Positions 45,201 to 51,924 of a stretch of DNA of 64,000 nt are shown here, one piece after another (positions within the stretch are counted from its first letter, which is position 1; each line of letters begins with the position of its first letter). The translations under genes and the position numbers were made by a program. This stretch comes from Antedon bifida (Eukaryota; Echinodermata; Crinoidea; Comatulida; Antedonidae). The stretch lies in assembly GCA_963402885.1 (NCBI GenBank), contig OY727095.1:31315001-31379000 (forward strand), read 5' to 3'. A model generated the notes under the pieces. It had not been told where the DNA came from, searched no databases, and saw only the letters and a list, made by a program, of their open reading frames with translations.

Positions 45201-46703
45201 CTGTTCCGTGGTAGAATACGTGTCAGTTATGATATCGGTAACTATCCTGTAATCACTATGTTCAGTCCTGAGAAATTGAATGACGGACAGTTCCACGAGT
45301 TGAACATAAAGGTGTCCCAGAGGAACATTTCATTGAGAGTGGACAAGGACGATTGGCAGATGTCAAAGAGTCATGGAGTGAATGTGCATTTTGACATTGA
45401 AGAGAAGACTTACATTGGTGGACTGCCAGCAGCAGAGATCAAGAATGCACAGCAACAAGTTCATGTTAGAAATGCCACAACCTTTTCAGGTAAGTTGAAG
45501 TTCTTGTCGTTAATCTTCTCGTAGGTTTGAGAGCAAGTGGTTAATGGGTTAATGCATCTGCACCGCTAATCCAAATCATAATATCGGTACAAGTTCAATG
45601 CTCTTTTCAACTGTTTTCTCAGATAGCGATTTATTGAATAAACTTACAATTGTTGTTATTGACAAAAACTGTGAATTAGTAGTTGACTGTAGAATGGCAC
45701 ATGATACATAATTGACCAATCAAATTCAAGGGTGCACTTAAGTGTGTTATAATAGGGTTTAGTTTCCTTTCTCAATCTTTTCCACATGCCCAAAACTAAT
45801 TTCAATGTTGATACTTTCACAGGCTGTTTTACGAAGTTTACCATAAACGATGTCTATTACGATGTGTCCACGAGTGAAGTAAACCATAACGTAATCAAAG
45901 GATGTCCGTCACATGATAAGCCAAATCCGTGTATGGATCACCAATGTGTGAATGGATTCTGTCGCGAGACCAGTGATGCAGAATCTCAGTGTGATTGTCA
46001 AGATGGTTGGATGGGAAGATTCTGTAATACAAGTAAGCAGTTTTTGTTTTAGTTTGGGGGAGGTACTTTGGGTTGACTGTTCAAGGGGAGAAGCAACAAA
46101 AAACTCATGTATTCAAACCTCTGTCTACACTATCAAACTAGTTTGACGAAAAATATGGTAGTGATATGCTTAAATATGGTAGTGATATGACATCATGTCC
46201 ATATATAGGCACATCATATTTGTTTTCACATAAAGTTTGATAGTGTAGACAAGGCTTAAGTACACTAACCTCTTTTTTAAACAATAGCTCTTAATATAAC
46301 AAAATTTATCTGTTGGAACGCCCGGCCGGTCTGCCTCCAGAATTCATATTATTGTGCATTTCCTTTCTTCGTTTTTTTCTTTTTTTACTCCGTTTTTGAA
46401 GGACACCGCTTAAACAAGTTACATTTTTCTTCCCATTCAGGAACTACATGTGGAAAGGAAGTTGTTACATCACATCTCGTAGACACTGATGTCAACGACG
46501 AAGAGGTCTGCAGAAGTCGTAAAGAAATCACTCACGCCACGTGCAACGGTGAGTGCGGTCTCAACGACGCATCCTGCTGTCGGCCGAGGAGAACGCGGAT
46601 AAAAAACATTGAGTTCGCGTGCACGAACGGAACTGTTTACGAACGCCCAGTAAGGATTGTGCGAGATTGCAAGTGTCAGTTATGTTTAGGGGGCGGTTCG
46701 TGA
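3172..46703 (+). CDS. slit: Slit axon-guidance ligand, 3' 29 coding exons (5' part outside window)
   Basis: Secreted guidance ligand; in this family the second LRR domain binds Robo receptors and repels axons and migrating cells. The 29 exons join in frame to 3,961 nt, about 1,319 residues plus stop. Order seen: three LRRs and C-cap of D1; D2, D3 and D4, each with a cysteine-rich N-cap, LRRs and C-cap; six EGF repeats; laminin G; one EGF; C-terminal cystine knot. Most LRR exons are exactly 72 bp with phase-2 introns, and all four C-cap exons are 164 bp. Every boundary shows AG acceptors and GT donors. Signal peptide, first N-cap and early D1 repeats are missing because the window starts inside an intron. 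Family-typical length is about 1,500 residues, so roughly 180-200 are upstream. Identity is very secure; orthology to one vertebrate paralogue cannot be set. Confidence 0.97.
3915..3986 (+). CDS. slit: slit exon: D1 leucine-rich repeat
   Basis: A 72 bp exon reading [19 protein letters not shown]..., an LRR of D1 with phase-2 junctions. Acceptor TTTTCTAG, donor GTAAGT. The next intron (1,257 bp) contains an ACAGTAGAACC-family repeat at about 4102-4201 and otherwise nothing I recognise. Confidence 0.95.
4102..4201. repeat. ACAGTAGAACC-type repeat, slit intron
   Basis: Left end CTAGAACCCCTCCATCAAGA, right end TTAATAGGGGTTCTACTGTA. Internal 'CCTATTCAGCGGACATCCCT' resembles units in the larger array at 40520-40936. 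Confidence 0.65.
5244..5315 (+). CDS. slit: slit exon: last D1 leucine-rich repeat
   Basis: A 72 bp exon reading [19 protein letters not shown]..., phase 2 at both ends. Acceptor TTTTTTGCAG, donor GTAAGT. It directly precedes the D1 C-cap exon. Confidence 0.95.
5579..5742 (+). CDS. slit: slit exon: D1 LRR C-terminal cap
   Basis: A 164 bp LRRCT exon. It begins with the last LRR strand and shows the NCDCHLAW cap signature and the later cysteines (TRCSGP, FVCT). It enters in phase 2 and leaves in phase 1, like the other three C-cap exons here. Donor AGGTATGA. Confidence 0.95.
7958..8125 (+). repeat. MITE-like element, copy B
   Basis: About 168 bp, forward. Left end AAAGCTCTGTCTAAACTATC, two GGTAGTGATATG units, GGGCACATCAC, right end with a small ATAT insertion before AGAGCTTAA. 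Confidence 0.88.
9822..10005 (+). repeat. two-copy tandem duplication, slit intron
   Basis: A unit of about 96 bp beginning ATTCTTAGCCATTTCCTTCT occurs twice head to tail with few differences. Confidence 0.8.
16932..17070 (+). CDS. slit: slit exon: D2 LRR N-terminal cap
   Basis: A 139 bp LRRNT exon with the CPEKCSC...VVDCRGKGL cap signature and PPAFP before the first strand. Phase 1 in, phase 2 out. Acceptor TTTTAG, donor GTAAGT. D2 is the domain that contacts Robo in characterised Slits. Confidence 0.95.
18536..18703 (+). repeat. MITE-like element, copy C
   Basis: About 168 bp, forward and nearly intact. It has CAAACTAGTTTGAC near the left end, two GGTAGTGATATG units, ATATGGGCACATCAC and right end TAGTGTAGACAGAGCTTTA. 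Confidence 0.9.
22585..22668 (+). repeat. MITE-like element, copy D (internally deleted)
   Basis: An 84 bp derivative keeping both termini and CAAACTAGTTTGAC but lacking the central repeated block. Confidence 0.8.
23342..23590. repeat. ACAGTAGAACC-type repeat with nested inverted-repeat fragment
   Basis: Begins TAGAACCTCTCTC and ends AATAGGGGTTCTAC. The middle (about 23430-23580) shares ATTATTCAAAC..GTC.CTTGTCATTGGTCA with the NSD-like intron at about 61690-61720 and contains GTGTGAACCAAGCTTT, so a second element may be inserted. Confidence 0.55.
24998..25310 (+). repeat. three-copy degenerate direct repeat, slit intron
   Basis: TTAGGTTG(C/T)TGAA followed by CTTATTTTCTCATAA recurs near 25000, 25110 and 25265, with diverged spacers. 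Confidence 0.65.
25404..25475 (+). CDS. slit: slit exon: D2 leucine-rich repeat 1
   Basis: A 72 bp exon reading [19 protein letters not shown].... The LEQN.I..I..AF pattern is typical of the first D2 repeat in Slits. Acceptor TTTCAG, donor GTAAGC, phase 2 both ends. Confidence 0.96.
25771..25842 (+). CDS. slit: slit exon: D2 leucine-rich repeat 2
   Basis: A 72 bp exon reading LRR sequence [19 protein letters not shown]..., with phase-2 junctions. Acceptor TCTTTTTCAG, donor GTAAGT. The 295 bp intron before it is plain AT-rich sequence. Confidence 0.96.
26022..26165 (+). CDS. slit: slit exon: D2 leucine-rich repeats 3 and 4 in one exon
   Basis: A 144 bp exon, exactly two 72 bp repeat units: [19 protein letters not shown]... 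followed by [19 protein letters not shown].... Both are canonical LRRs. It is the only double-repeat exon in this gene, so an intron has been lost here or was never gained. Acceptor TTTTTAAG, donor GTAAGA. Confidence 0.96.
26567..26638 (+). CDS. slit: slit exon: D2 leucine-rich repeat 5
   Basis: A 72 bp exon reading [19 protein letters not shown]..., very close to the corresponding repeat of characterised Slits. Acceptor TTTTTCTGTAG, donor GTAAGT. The preceding 401 bp intron shows nothing recognisable. Confidence 0.96.
28340..28504 (+). repeat. MITE-like element, copy E
   Basis: About 165 bp, forward and near-intact. Left end AAAGCTCTGTCTACACTATC, right end GATAGAGTAGACAGGGCTTA. Confidence 0.9.
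31573..31712 (+). repeat. 48 bp direct duplication, slit intron
   Basis: CGCTTTTAATTTTTAAAT.AACTATTAAATTAAAC... occurs at 31573-31620 and again at 31666-31712 with one or two changes. Confidence 0.75.
31994..32156 (-). repeat. MITE-like element, copy F
   Basis: About 163 bp, reverse orientation. The left terminus is diverged (AAAGCTTGGTCTACTCTATC) and the right is near consensus. Confidence 0.85.
32567..32800 (+). repeat. two-copy tandem repeat of about 120 bp, slit intron
   Basis: Shared blocks ATGCATTCACA, ACATTCCAACCCC, GAAATTTGTC and ATGGTCACTTGGAA occur in the same order in both copies. Confidence 0.75.
33291..33447 (-). repeat. MITE-like element, copy G
   Basis: About 157 bp, reverse orientation, ends AAGCTCTATCCACACTATCA and GATAGTGTAGACAGCGCTTT. 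Confidence 0.87.
34527..34690 (+). CDS. slit: slit exon: D2 LRR C-terminal cap
   Basis: A 164 bp LRRCT exon with [25 protein letters not shown] and YKCK. It carries the same phases (2 in, 1 out) as the other C-caps. Acceptor TTTCTTGCAG, donor GTAAGG. The following 537 bp intron includes an unidentified GC-richer stretch at 34840-34970. Confidence 0.96.
35228..35378 (+). CDS. slit: slit exon: D3 LRR N-terminal cap
   Basis: A 151 bp LRRNT exon with the C...[14 protein letters not shown] cap and a PEGLP turn before the first strand. Acceptor TTGTCACAG after a long T run. The donor is GTACGT, a less common but valid form. Reading continues open past the donor, so the exon end rests on phase agreement with the next exon. 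Confidence 0.94.
35606..35680 (+). CDS. slit: slit exon: D3 leucine-rich repeat 1
   Basis: A 75 bp exon, one codon longer than the standard unit, reading [20 protein letters not shown].... The LNNNE core is recognisable. Acceptor TTTTTCAG, donor GTAAGT. The intron after it (422 bp) holds nothing I can name. Confidence 0.95.
36103..36174 (+). CDS. slit: slit exon: D3 leucine-rich repeat 2
   Basis: A 72 bp exon reading [19 protein letters not shown]..., phase 2 both ends. Acceptor TTCTTTCAG, donor GTAAGT. The following 480 bp intron is AT-rich without a recognisable element. Confidence 0.95.
36655..36726 (+). CDS. slit: slit exon: D3 leucine-rich repeat 3
   Basis: A 72 bp exon reading [19 protein letters not shown].... 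The acceptor (CACTTGGTGAAG) has a poor pyrimidine tract, but length, phase and LRR pattern fix the boundary. Donor GTAAGT. Confidence 0.94.
36727..39334 (+). other. 2.6 kb slit intron with octamer-bearing tandem array
   Basis: The left part carries a tandem repeat (36925-37320) with perfect ATTTGCAT octamers. The remainder (37330-39334) is AT-rich with no recognised element or exon. Confidence 0.7.
36925..37320 (+). repeat. 180-186 bp tandem array with POU octamers, slit intron
   Basis: Just over two unit copies, anchored by ATTTGCATATCATTTACAT at 36933, 37113 and 37299. Units share CTTATATACTATCTACTATT and TTCTTCTGCTTTCAAATCTC. Each anchor holds the octamer ATTTGCAT (complement ATGCAAAT); a further octamer lies outside the array at 36782. 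Confidence 0.8.
39335..39406 (+). CDS. slit: slit exon: D3 leucine-rich repeat 4
   Basis: A 72 bp exon reading [19 protein letters not shown]..., phase 2 both ends. Acceptor TTTTCTTATAG, donor GTAAGT. Confidence 0.95.
39468..39533 (+). repeat. degenerate tRNA-like sequence (SINE head or tRNA pseudogene)
   Basis: GCCCCATAGTCTAATTGTTA... has a near-perfect A box. A five-base anticodon stem (TCTGC/GCAGA) encloses a seven-base loop ATATTAA, and an acceptor-like GCCCCA pairs with TGGGGT. A B-box-like GGTTCCAATCT follows, but the variable loop and part of the T stem are missing. It therefore cannot be a functional tRNA gene; most similar to Gln/Glu tRNAs. Confidence 0.5.
39700..39825. repeat. unclassified dispersed repeat fragment in the same intron
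   Basis: Contains an A10 run, GTTAGCAGAGCTTTCGGGCA and ACACTAGCCCTTC, a combination that looks like a retroelement tail. Family not identified from sequence alone. Confidence 0.35.
40047..40118 (+). CDS. slit: slit exon: D3 leucine-rich repeat 5
   Basis: A 72 bp exon reading [19 protein letters not shown]..., phase 2 both ends. Acceptor TTTCTTTAG, donor GTAAGT. The preceding 640 bp intron carries a tRNA-like sequence and another repeat. Confidence 0.96.
40317..40480 (+). CDS. slit: slit exon: D3 LRR C-terminal cap
   Basis: A 164 bp LRRCT exon with [23 protein letters not shown] and FTCD. Phases 2 in, 1 out. Acceptor TTCTAG, donor GTAAAA. The next intron (660 bp) is largely the expanded ACAGTAGAACC-type array. 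Confidence 0.96.
40520..40936. repeat. expanded ACAGTAGAACC-type array, slit intron
   Basis: Begins ACAGTAGAACC and ends AAGGGTTCTGTT. Inside, blocks of roughly 80-100 bp recur with CCTATTCAGGGGACAC, TTTCCTGAGAA..AA.AAGTGACA and TTAACACTACAGCCAAC, at least three to four times. Confidence 0.75.
41141..41273 (+). CDS. slit: slit exon: D4 LRR N-terminal cap
   Basis: A 133 bp LRRNT exon with [19 protein letters not shown]. Phase 1 in, phase 2 out. Acceptor TTTATTACAG, donor GTGAGT. In characterised Slits D4 mediates dimerisation and heparan sulphate contact. Confidence 0.95.
41395..41463 (+). CDS. slit: slit exon: D4 leucine-rich repeat 1
   Basis: A 69 bp exon (23 residues) reading [20 protein letters not shown].... 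The LYLDNN core is the hallmark of Slit D4 repeat 1, and the short length fits. Acceptor TTTTTTTAAG, donor GTAAGT. The next intron (566 bp) shows nothing recognisable. Confidence 0.95.
42030..42101 (+). CDS. slit: slit exon: D4 leucine-rich repeat 2
   Basis: A 72 bp exon reading [19 protein letters not shown]..., matching the LDLSNN.I core of this repeat in Slits. Acceptor TTTTCTAG, donor GTAAGT. Confidence 0.96.
42196..42267 (+). CDS. slit: slit exon: D4 leucine-rich repeat 3
   Basis: A 72 bp exon reading [19 protein letters not shown]..., typical of the LILS.N...C.P..AF repeat. The intron before it is only 94 bp. Acceptor ATTTCAG, donor GTAAGT. The following 495 bp intron is featureless. 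Confidence 0.96.
42763..42834 (+). CDS. slit: slit exon: D4 leucine-rich repeat 4
   Basis: A 72 bp exon reading [19 protein letters not shown]..., the LSLHGN.IS..P.GAF repeat found in all Slits. Acceptor TTTCCAG, donor GTAAGT. Confidence 0.97.
42953..43116 (+). CDS. slit: slit exon: D4 LRR C-terminal cap
   Basis: A 164 bp LRRCT exon with [22 protein letters not shown] and FICF. This is a very conserved Slit cap. Acceptor TTTTTATAG, donor GTAAGT. The 480 bp intron after it has no recognised element. Confidence 0.97.
43597..43810 (+). CDS. slit: slit exon: EGF-like repeat 1 and start of EGF 2
   Basis: A 214 bp exon. EGF1 shows the six-cysteine pattern [12 protein letters not shown]...[15 protein letters not shown]2 starts with [17 protein letters not shown], a calcium-binding type opening, and is split by the intron. 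Phase 1 in, phase 2 out. Donor AGGTTTGT. Confidence 0.95.
43864..44020 (+). repeat. MITE-like element, copy H
   Basis: About 157 bp, forward, inside the 265 bp intron that splits EGF2 of slit. The element makes up more than half of that intron. Confidence 0.88.
44076..44215 (+). CDS. slit: slit exon: end of EGF 2 and EGF 3
   Basis: A 140 bp exon completing EGF2 ([13 protein letters not shown]) and carrying EGF3 ([12 protein letters not shown]...[11 protein letters not shown]). Phase 2 in, phase 1 out. The intron before it contains MITE-like copy H. Acceptor ATTATGTAG, donor GTTTGT. Confidence 0.95.
44515..44608 (+). CDS. slit: slit exon: EGF 4, first part
   Basis: A 94 bp exon reading [18 protein letters not shown] and [12 protein letters not shown]. 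It ends EGF3 and opens EGF4. Phase 1 in, phase 2 out. Acceptor TTTTCACAG, donor GTATTT. Confidence 0.94.
44753..45489 (+). CDS. slit: slit exon: end of EGF 4, EGF 5, EGF 6 and most of laminin G
   Basis: The largest exon, 737 bp. It finishes EGF4 ([12 protein letters not shown]), then EGF5 ([12 protein letters not shown]...[13 protein letters not shown]), a short linker with TSPCE, EGF6 (CQNNAQC...[13 protein letters not shown]) and about 145 residues of laminin G beginning at the YLQFTDID strand. The linker between EGF5 and EGF6 is where vertebrate Slit2 is proteolytically cut, but no arginine precedes TSPC here. Acceptor TTTTTTATAG, donor GTAAGT. Confidence 0.96.
45526..45606 (+). repeat. 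tRNA-Ser-like remnant in slit intron
   Basis: GCAAGTGGTTAATGGGTTAA, CACCGCTAATCC and CAAGTTCAATGCTC follow the order and spacing of D arm, anticodon arm (GCT) and T arm of a serine tRNA. Stems are broken, so it is a pseudogene or SINE head. Confidence 0.4.
45823..46032 (+). CDS. slit: slit exon: end of laminin G and EGF 7
   Basis: A 210 bp exon. [13 protein letters not shown] closes laminin G, and one EGF follows ([11 protein letters not shown]...[13 protein letters not shown]). It is directly succeeded by the cystine-knot exon, so only one EGF follows laminin G. Phase 1 both ends. The preceding intron holds a tRNA-Ser-like sequence; the following one holds MITE-like copy I. Confidence 0.95.
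46115..46260 (+). repeat. MITE-like element, copy I
   Basis: About 146 bp, forward, inside the last slit intron. The left end has lost a few bases (CCTCTGTCTACACTATC); the right end is GATAGTGTAGACAAGGCTTA. Confidence 0.87.
46441..46703 (+). CDS. slit: slit terminal exon: C-terminal cystine knot and stop
   Basis: 263 bp ending in TGA. It encodes a CTCK domain: [16 protein letters not shown], the adjacent-cysteine pair SCCRPRR, FACTNG and the terminal CKCQLC arrangement. In this family the domain supports dimerisation or stability. The protein ends LGGGS, seven residues after the last CKC. Acceptor TTCCCATTCAG, phase 1. Confidence 0.96.
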
Positions 46704-48044
46704 AAGAATTCTGAAGACGCAAAGAAGTATAAAAAACATGTTTATAAACATTGACTGATCATAGTTTTTGTACATATTTTATCAGTTTAAATATTAATTA
46801 TTGATAACATTTTTTATAACACCCATGCTACATAATAATGTACATGTATAGGTTTGGTGAGTGGTATACTTCTGGTTTATTCGGAAGTGTCACACAAGGC
46901 CTAGTGTAAATTATATAAAGATTAGAGCTGTACACCTGATTGTAATATACAGTATATGTTTATAGGTTTGTTAATATGTTATGAGGTCATTATGTTATCC
47001 AGTATAAAGATATGAGGGTTGGGGAAATGGATAAAAAACATAGCACTACAATGGAATTTATTATATACAAATTTCCTTTCAAAAGGATAAAAAAATATCG
47101 GTGTATACCACTTATTTCCAATAGCCCTGCACTGGTGGGTCTTCTTATTTTGTTGTTGTAGTGATTCACACTATACCCTTTTAAAACATATTTTTTAGAA
47201 ACAAATATATATACTGTATTGTGATGTTTACAAATACATTATAAGATATAATGGTTATATTTTAAACTGAATATCTTTGTAAAATAACAAGTTGTAAATA
47301 ACAAAGTTTTTTGGGTGAATTATTTTATATTGGTTTCCTGCCCTTCGGTTGTCATTTTATATAAACACATGCTTTAATTATTTTCTAAAACTTTGTTAGA
47401 TTAAATCAAAAAATGATGATTTAATATAATATTTGTATTATTAATAATAATAATAATAAATTATTGGATATCTGTATTTCAATGAACGTTTATATAAACC
47501 AAAGAAATCAAATTTTTAAAACAGATTACAAATTTTAAAATGATTATGGGTCAGGGGTGGGGGTTGGGGTAATAATTATTTAAACAACAAGGGATTTCCA
47601 TAGCTTGACCAATATACTTTTATTAATATATTTATTTGTTGTATATATAATATTATAACTTGGTGATTGAAATATAAACTGATACCTTTTTAAAGTTTTT
47701 TCAATATGACTTGAAATTTCATAGAAATTGAAAAGATACAAATTTTAAACTAACGTGTGCCAGCCAAACTTCTTCACACACAGTTTTCACTTTTATTCTA
47801 CAATGGGCACACATTTCAGACGATGGTTAGTGTAAACATTTTGATAACCTATTATTTTTAATTTGCACTTGATAAATAGGCCTATAGAATTTATTTTAAC
47901 ATTTAGCAGAAATATATGGTCCTTGTTTTATATCTCACTTTATGTTAGTTTCCATGTGTGTGACCTGTTATAAATTTAAAACTACTTGATAACAATTGGT
48001 TCTATTTGTAAAAACCTGAAACATAGAGTGGGTTAAAAATCTCA

Positions 48045-48409
48045 ATACAGTAGAGCCAAGGCAATCTTGATGCTGAATTCGGGAGATCAAATGGTTTATG
48101 TATAGTTGCGACACGATCAGCCCCACACCCTTTACAGACACCGCGCGCCGCGGAGAAGGTAAGTAGTACAGGTACTGTTGGTATTTGTCGCAGCCAGACA
48201 TAAGATCAAAGGATTGTTACGAAATCCTAACTTGACAAGGCGAGCTCGTGTCCTGTTGTTAGATTGCCTTGATATAACCTCTATTAAGGGACCCAACAAA
48301 TTCCCCCCAATGAATGTAAGGGGTTGGACGCGTGTTAAAACATGTATCGTTTCATTATAGAAAGTTTCAACTTAATAAAGGTGTCCTAACGGAAAGGTTC
48401 TACTGTATA
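48045..48409. repeat. ACAGTAGAACC-type repeat, intergenic
   Basis: Possible ends ACAGTAGAGCC (48045) and GGTTCTACTGTAT. It contains CTCTATTAAGGGACCC and TTAATAAAGGTGTCC. The inner GC-rich block CACCGCGCGCCGCGGAGAA (48139-48157) is unlike its surroundings. Confidence 0.5.
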
Positions 48410-49031
48410 CAATGGTTTTGTATTTTTACCCACAACTTGGGCCTAAGTAGGCCTACGCCGTAACCAATGGTTAAATAGATAGAGATATAAACCCCATGGT
48501 TAGAGGATCGACTTAAAACCTGAAATATTAAAGTCATTGTATTTTTGTAATAAACGTTTTTTTTTAATGTATCCATTCAAATTAAGACAAGCAATGCTCA
48601 CATACCTACATATAAGATTAATTTTTATTTTGATATAAATAAATTGTTGTGAATTGTTTTGTATTATAAAATATATAGGTGTATATTAACATTTTTATGT
48701 ATTTGAACCTTGAACAATAACACTTATATACAACAAGCGTGGTTGAAATTAGTATTTATAAACATATCTATTTTAACATGTTTTTGCTATTTTGTACATT
48801 GAACATGTTACGTATACACATTTATTGCGACCCAATCGTAATGTAAATTGAGTAAGATAAGTCACATTTTGGTGGCTAAAATGAACTGTAAAGCTGAATT
48901 TTATTGCATTAGATCACAATTACTGTATTAATATTGCTTTCTAACTAGTTAAGATGTGGAATAAAGTATACCAATGTACATTGTCATTATCAGTAAAATC
49001 CGTAATCTATCGTTTTATATTTTGTATACTA

Positions 49032-49069
49032 TAAAGCTCTGTCTACACTATCAAACTAGTTTGACCAAA
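49032..49069 (+). repeat. MITE-like element, copy J (left end only)
   Basis: Only the left 38 bp remain (AAAGCTCTGTCTACACTATC and CAAACTAGTTTGAC). It is followed shortly by a 32 bp palindrome. Confidence 0.75.
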
Positions 49070-49103
49070 AGAGTATATTAGCAGAGAACGAATTGTATAA
49101 TAA

Positions 49104-49135
49104 CATGGAGAAATAAGTTAACTTATTTCTCCATG
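49104..49135. repeat. perfect 32 bp palindrome, intergenic
   Basis: Two 16-base arms with no spacer centred on GTTAAC; left arm begins CATGGAGAAATAAG. It sits 35 bp after truncated MITE-like copy J. Confidence 0.9.
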
Positions 49136-51507
49136 ATAATAACGAACAAATGCACTCTAAAGGCCTGATTATACTACAACGATAACTAATACCGATACAC
49201 GGTTAGTGTTAGTTAAAATCAATAGAACCGTTCACACTAGGACGATAACGATCGTTTTACCAGGATTCACATAACCGCTGGCATGATCGATTTTGGGAAG
49301 CAAAGGATAACAATATTTATTATTTATTTATGGCAAGCGCCAAAAAATCACGAGTCATCCATGCCTGATGAAACTTTAATTCTTGTTCAGCGAAATGAGG
49401 TGATGTACAACAAACCAGACGTGGATTACAAACATGTAATTTTAAAAAAAAACATATATGGAATGCAATTGGAGTAGAGATTGGTTTTGGCAGGTAGACC
49501 TAACATAATTGTTTTTCCCAATAAAAATAGAAGATGGTATATCCAGACACAATTTGACCACTACTAATTAATATACACCTCAATTCATTAATGCGTTTCA
49601 CTGTAACTCGAAAATGTAGTTATTAAGTCACGCGTTGGAAAGTGATGACAAGGATATGAACGAAAAGTGTTATTTGAGTTCTCTTCTTTAGCCTGACGAA
49701 CAATGCAATCACAACTTCCAAAATTAACTATGTTTATATTGTTTGAGACTCCGTTTACTTTGTATAAGTTTATTAGATAAACTTAATCAATCTCTACTGT
49801 CATTTAACGCACGTGCAATATTGATTATCTCCAAAAGGTTGATCAGGTATTCACCCTTCGGTCGTATGGTTACTTTTTTTTGTTTATATTGTTTATAAAT
49901 CGTACAATTTAGTATTTACCAATTTTGTATTTTTAACTTCGCAGATTTAAGTTGATACATACCGTCTGTTTTATACAGATACACTTTTCGAAAAACTTTT
50001 AAATGTAATACTTAAGCCTCTACAAGTTTAGTGCACCATAGCCCAATTTTATTTATAAAACTTGTTTTATTTAATTTAATGATAAATACATTGGGAATAT
50101 CGTGGAGACATGCATATGTTCAGTTGGGGAAGGTATGCGAGGGTACGTTTCACACGTAGGGCGTAAGACTGGCAAGCGGTAAGGTAATGCCTAGGTGTTC
50201 ACACGTGCGGCGTTCGTTATATGAATGAATAGCAAAACACAGAAGTCCAAGTATCGTTTACGTTTTAGGGTGCGTACGTGTGAACAGGCTTTAAGAAATA
50301 TCAGATCGGATTTTGAAGCAATTGCTCCGCTGTTTTTGCAATGTAGGTATGTACTACTAAACATCTTTATGAATACATTACAGTATACTAGCGTATAATA
50401 ACAAAACAAAAAGTGTTAGTTACCACGAAAGAATTCATCGTCGGGGTTGTTTAGCTGACACTTTTGGCTCAACCTCTGCTCTATGTTTATATTCTCCAAT
50501 AATGTTATTTTAGAGCAAGTGGTTGGCTGTGATATTTTCTGTTATTTTAAGTATGATGAATCGTATCAATACGTGTTGAAATAGTCACGATTTATTAAAT
50601 GGAGCTTAACCCAATATAAAGTTGAAGCCCTTCTCCAAATAATCTATACCAAATTATCATATACAGTTCACCGATTTAGTCAATGGTATAGTAATGGTCA
50701 ATTTGTATCTGCCTGACACAAATTATTTAATTTTTTGTACGCCTATTCCTTGTTCCGTATCGTGTATACCCGCTCTCGCAAAATGAAGTTAAATAATTAT
50801 TAATAATTTAATTATAATGGTAAATATGTATTTCTAATTCGTTGCTGTCCAGCAGGTAATTTTACGATCATGCAATGGTAGTAAGTAAAAAAATCGTCAT
50901 AAATCGTGTTTTGTTGTATTTGACTGAATGTAACAGTTGTGGTAATGTATAGATTTTGCGATTAAAATGTTATACATTAGTCCCAGGCAATCACTAAGGC
51001 GGATGAATCTGAAGCGTAGCCTGAATTTCAAAAGATTGTGGAATTCGGGGCCACCTGGACTTGACCAACTAGTACTGAGTACGGAGTACTAACTGTAGAC
51101 CTACTGTAGTGTCACTAGACATGAAAAACAAGCAAAGCAACACCAATAGTTGAACAGGAAAAGAGGTATATTAAGTATTTTAACTAAATAAACGATTTAT
51201 CATCTTGTTAGCGAATTTGTATACTATAGACTTGGCCTCGTATGGCTGAAAACATGCATTGAATCTTAGGCCGTATGATAAAAATAAGCCAAAACATCGC
51301 GACCACATAAAACTTGCCTTAATCCTCGACGAACGTCTTGCGAATAATAGACCTAAGACCGAATTGTTTTTATATTCTTTTAAATAAGTTCGTCAACATT
51401 ACACATAGTTCAATCATCTACACGAGTTATTTTATTTTATATTATTAATGAAACAATACATTATGAATTAAAGTTCCAGAAACATTCTACAAATTCGTTT
51501 CTAAATT

Positions 51508-51640
51508 ACAGTAAAACCCCTCCTTTAGAACACCCTTATTCGACAGACTCCTCTATTAAGGGGACACTTTCCCGTGAAACGAAACAGGGTAAATATGTTA
51601 ATATTATACGACCAACTCCTATTCACGGGCCACGATTTCT
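51508..51640. repeat. ACAGTAGAACC-type repeat, upstream of receptor gene
   Basis: Begins ACAGTAAAACCCCTCC and contains CTCTATTAAGGGGACACTTT and CCAACTCCTATTCACGGGCCA, matching units of the array in the slit intron. The right end is unclear. Confidence 0.6.
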
Positions 51641-51849
51641 TGCCACCTCACTCATGTACAATATGGATGAAATAAAACATAAAACATGTTGTTTGACAAT
51701 TAATTTAGCTATCTAGTTATATAGCGACAGTGATAGGTTACATTTGTTTCTTAGCACCTATCAATTAAGTAAAGAATGTTGTCTAAAGTAACGAATTCCT
51801 TGTTTGACGTAATTGTTTTCTTCCAAACAACTTGTCAAATTCATTTGTC

Positions 51850-51924
51850 TTGTCACTCGCAACTGATGCGGATGCACACTGACTGACTGAGAGACGAAAC
51901 ACGGTGTTTAATATTTCCTTCAAC
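51850..51924 (+). other. possible non-coding 5' exon of the neuropeptide receptor gene
   Basis: A strong donor consensus (CAAC then GTAAGT at 51925) lies upstream of the receptor. A pyrimidine-rich tract ending in AATAG (AG at 52232-52233) sits 15 bp before the receptor ATG. Together they suggest a 309 bp intron in the 5' UTR. The left edge of the exon is a guess, and transcript data would be needed to fix it. Confidence 0.35.

Larger units (their letters stand above)
46704..51850 (+). other. slit 3' UTR and intergenic region
   Basis: No ORF with a recognisable family. The extent of the slit 3' UTR is not clear. AATAAA hexamers at 47455-47460, 48549-48554 and 48638-48643 are candidate polyadenylation signals; the last is followed by a GT-rich stretch. 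Other contents: an (AAT)n run (about 47438-47460), ACAGTAGAACC-type repeats (48045-48409 and 51508-51640), truncated MITE-like copy J (49032-49069), a 32 bp palindrome (49104-49135) and a possible transfer-type inverted-repeat fragment around 50130-50300. Confidence 0.6.
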
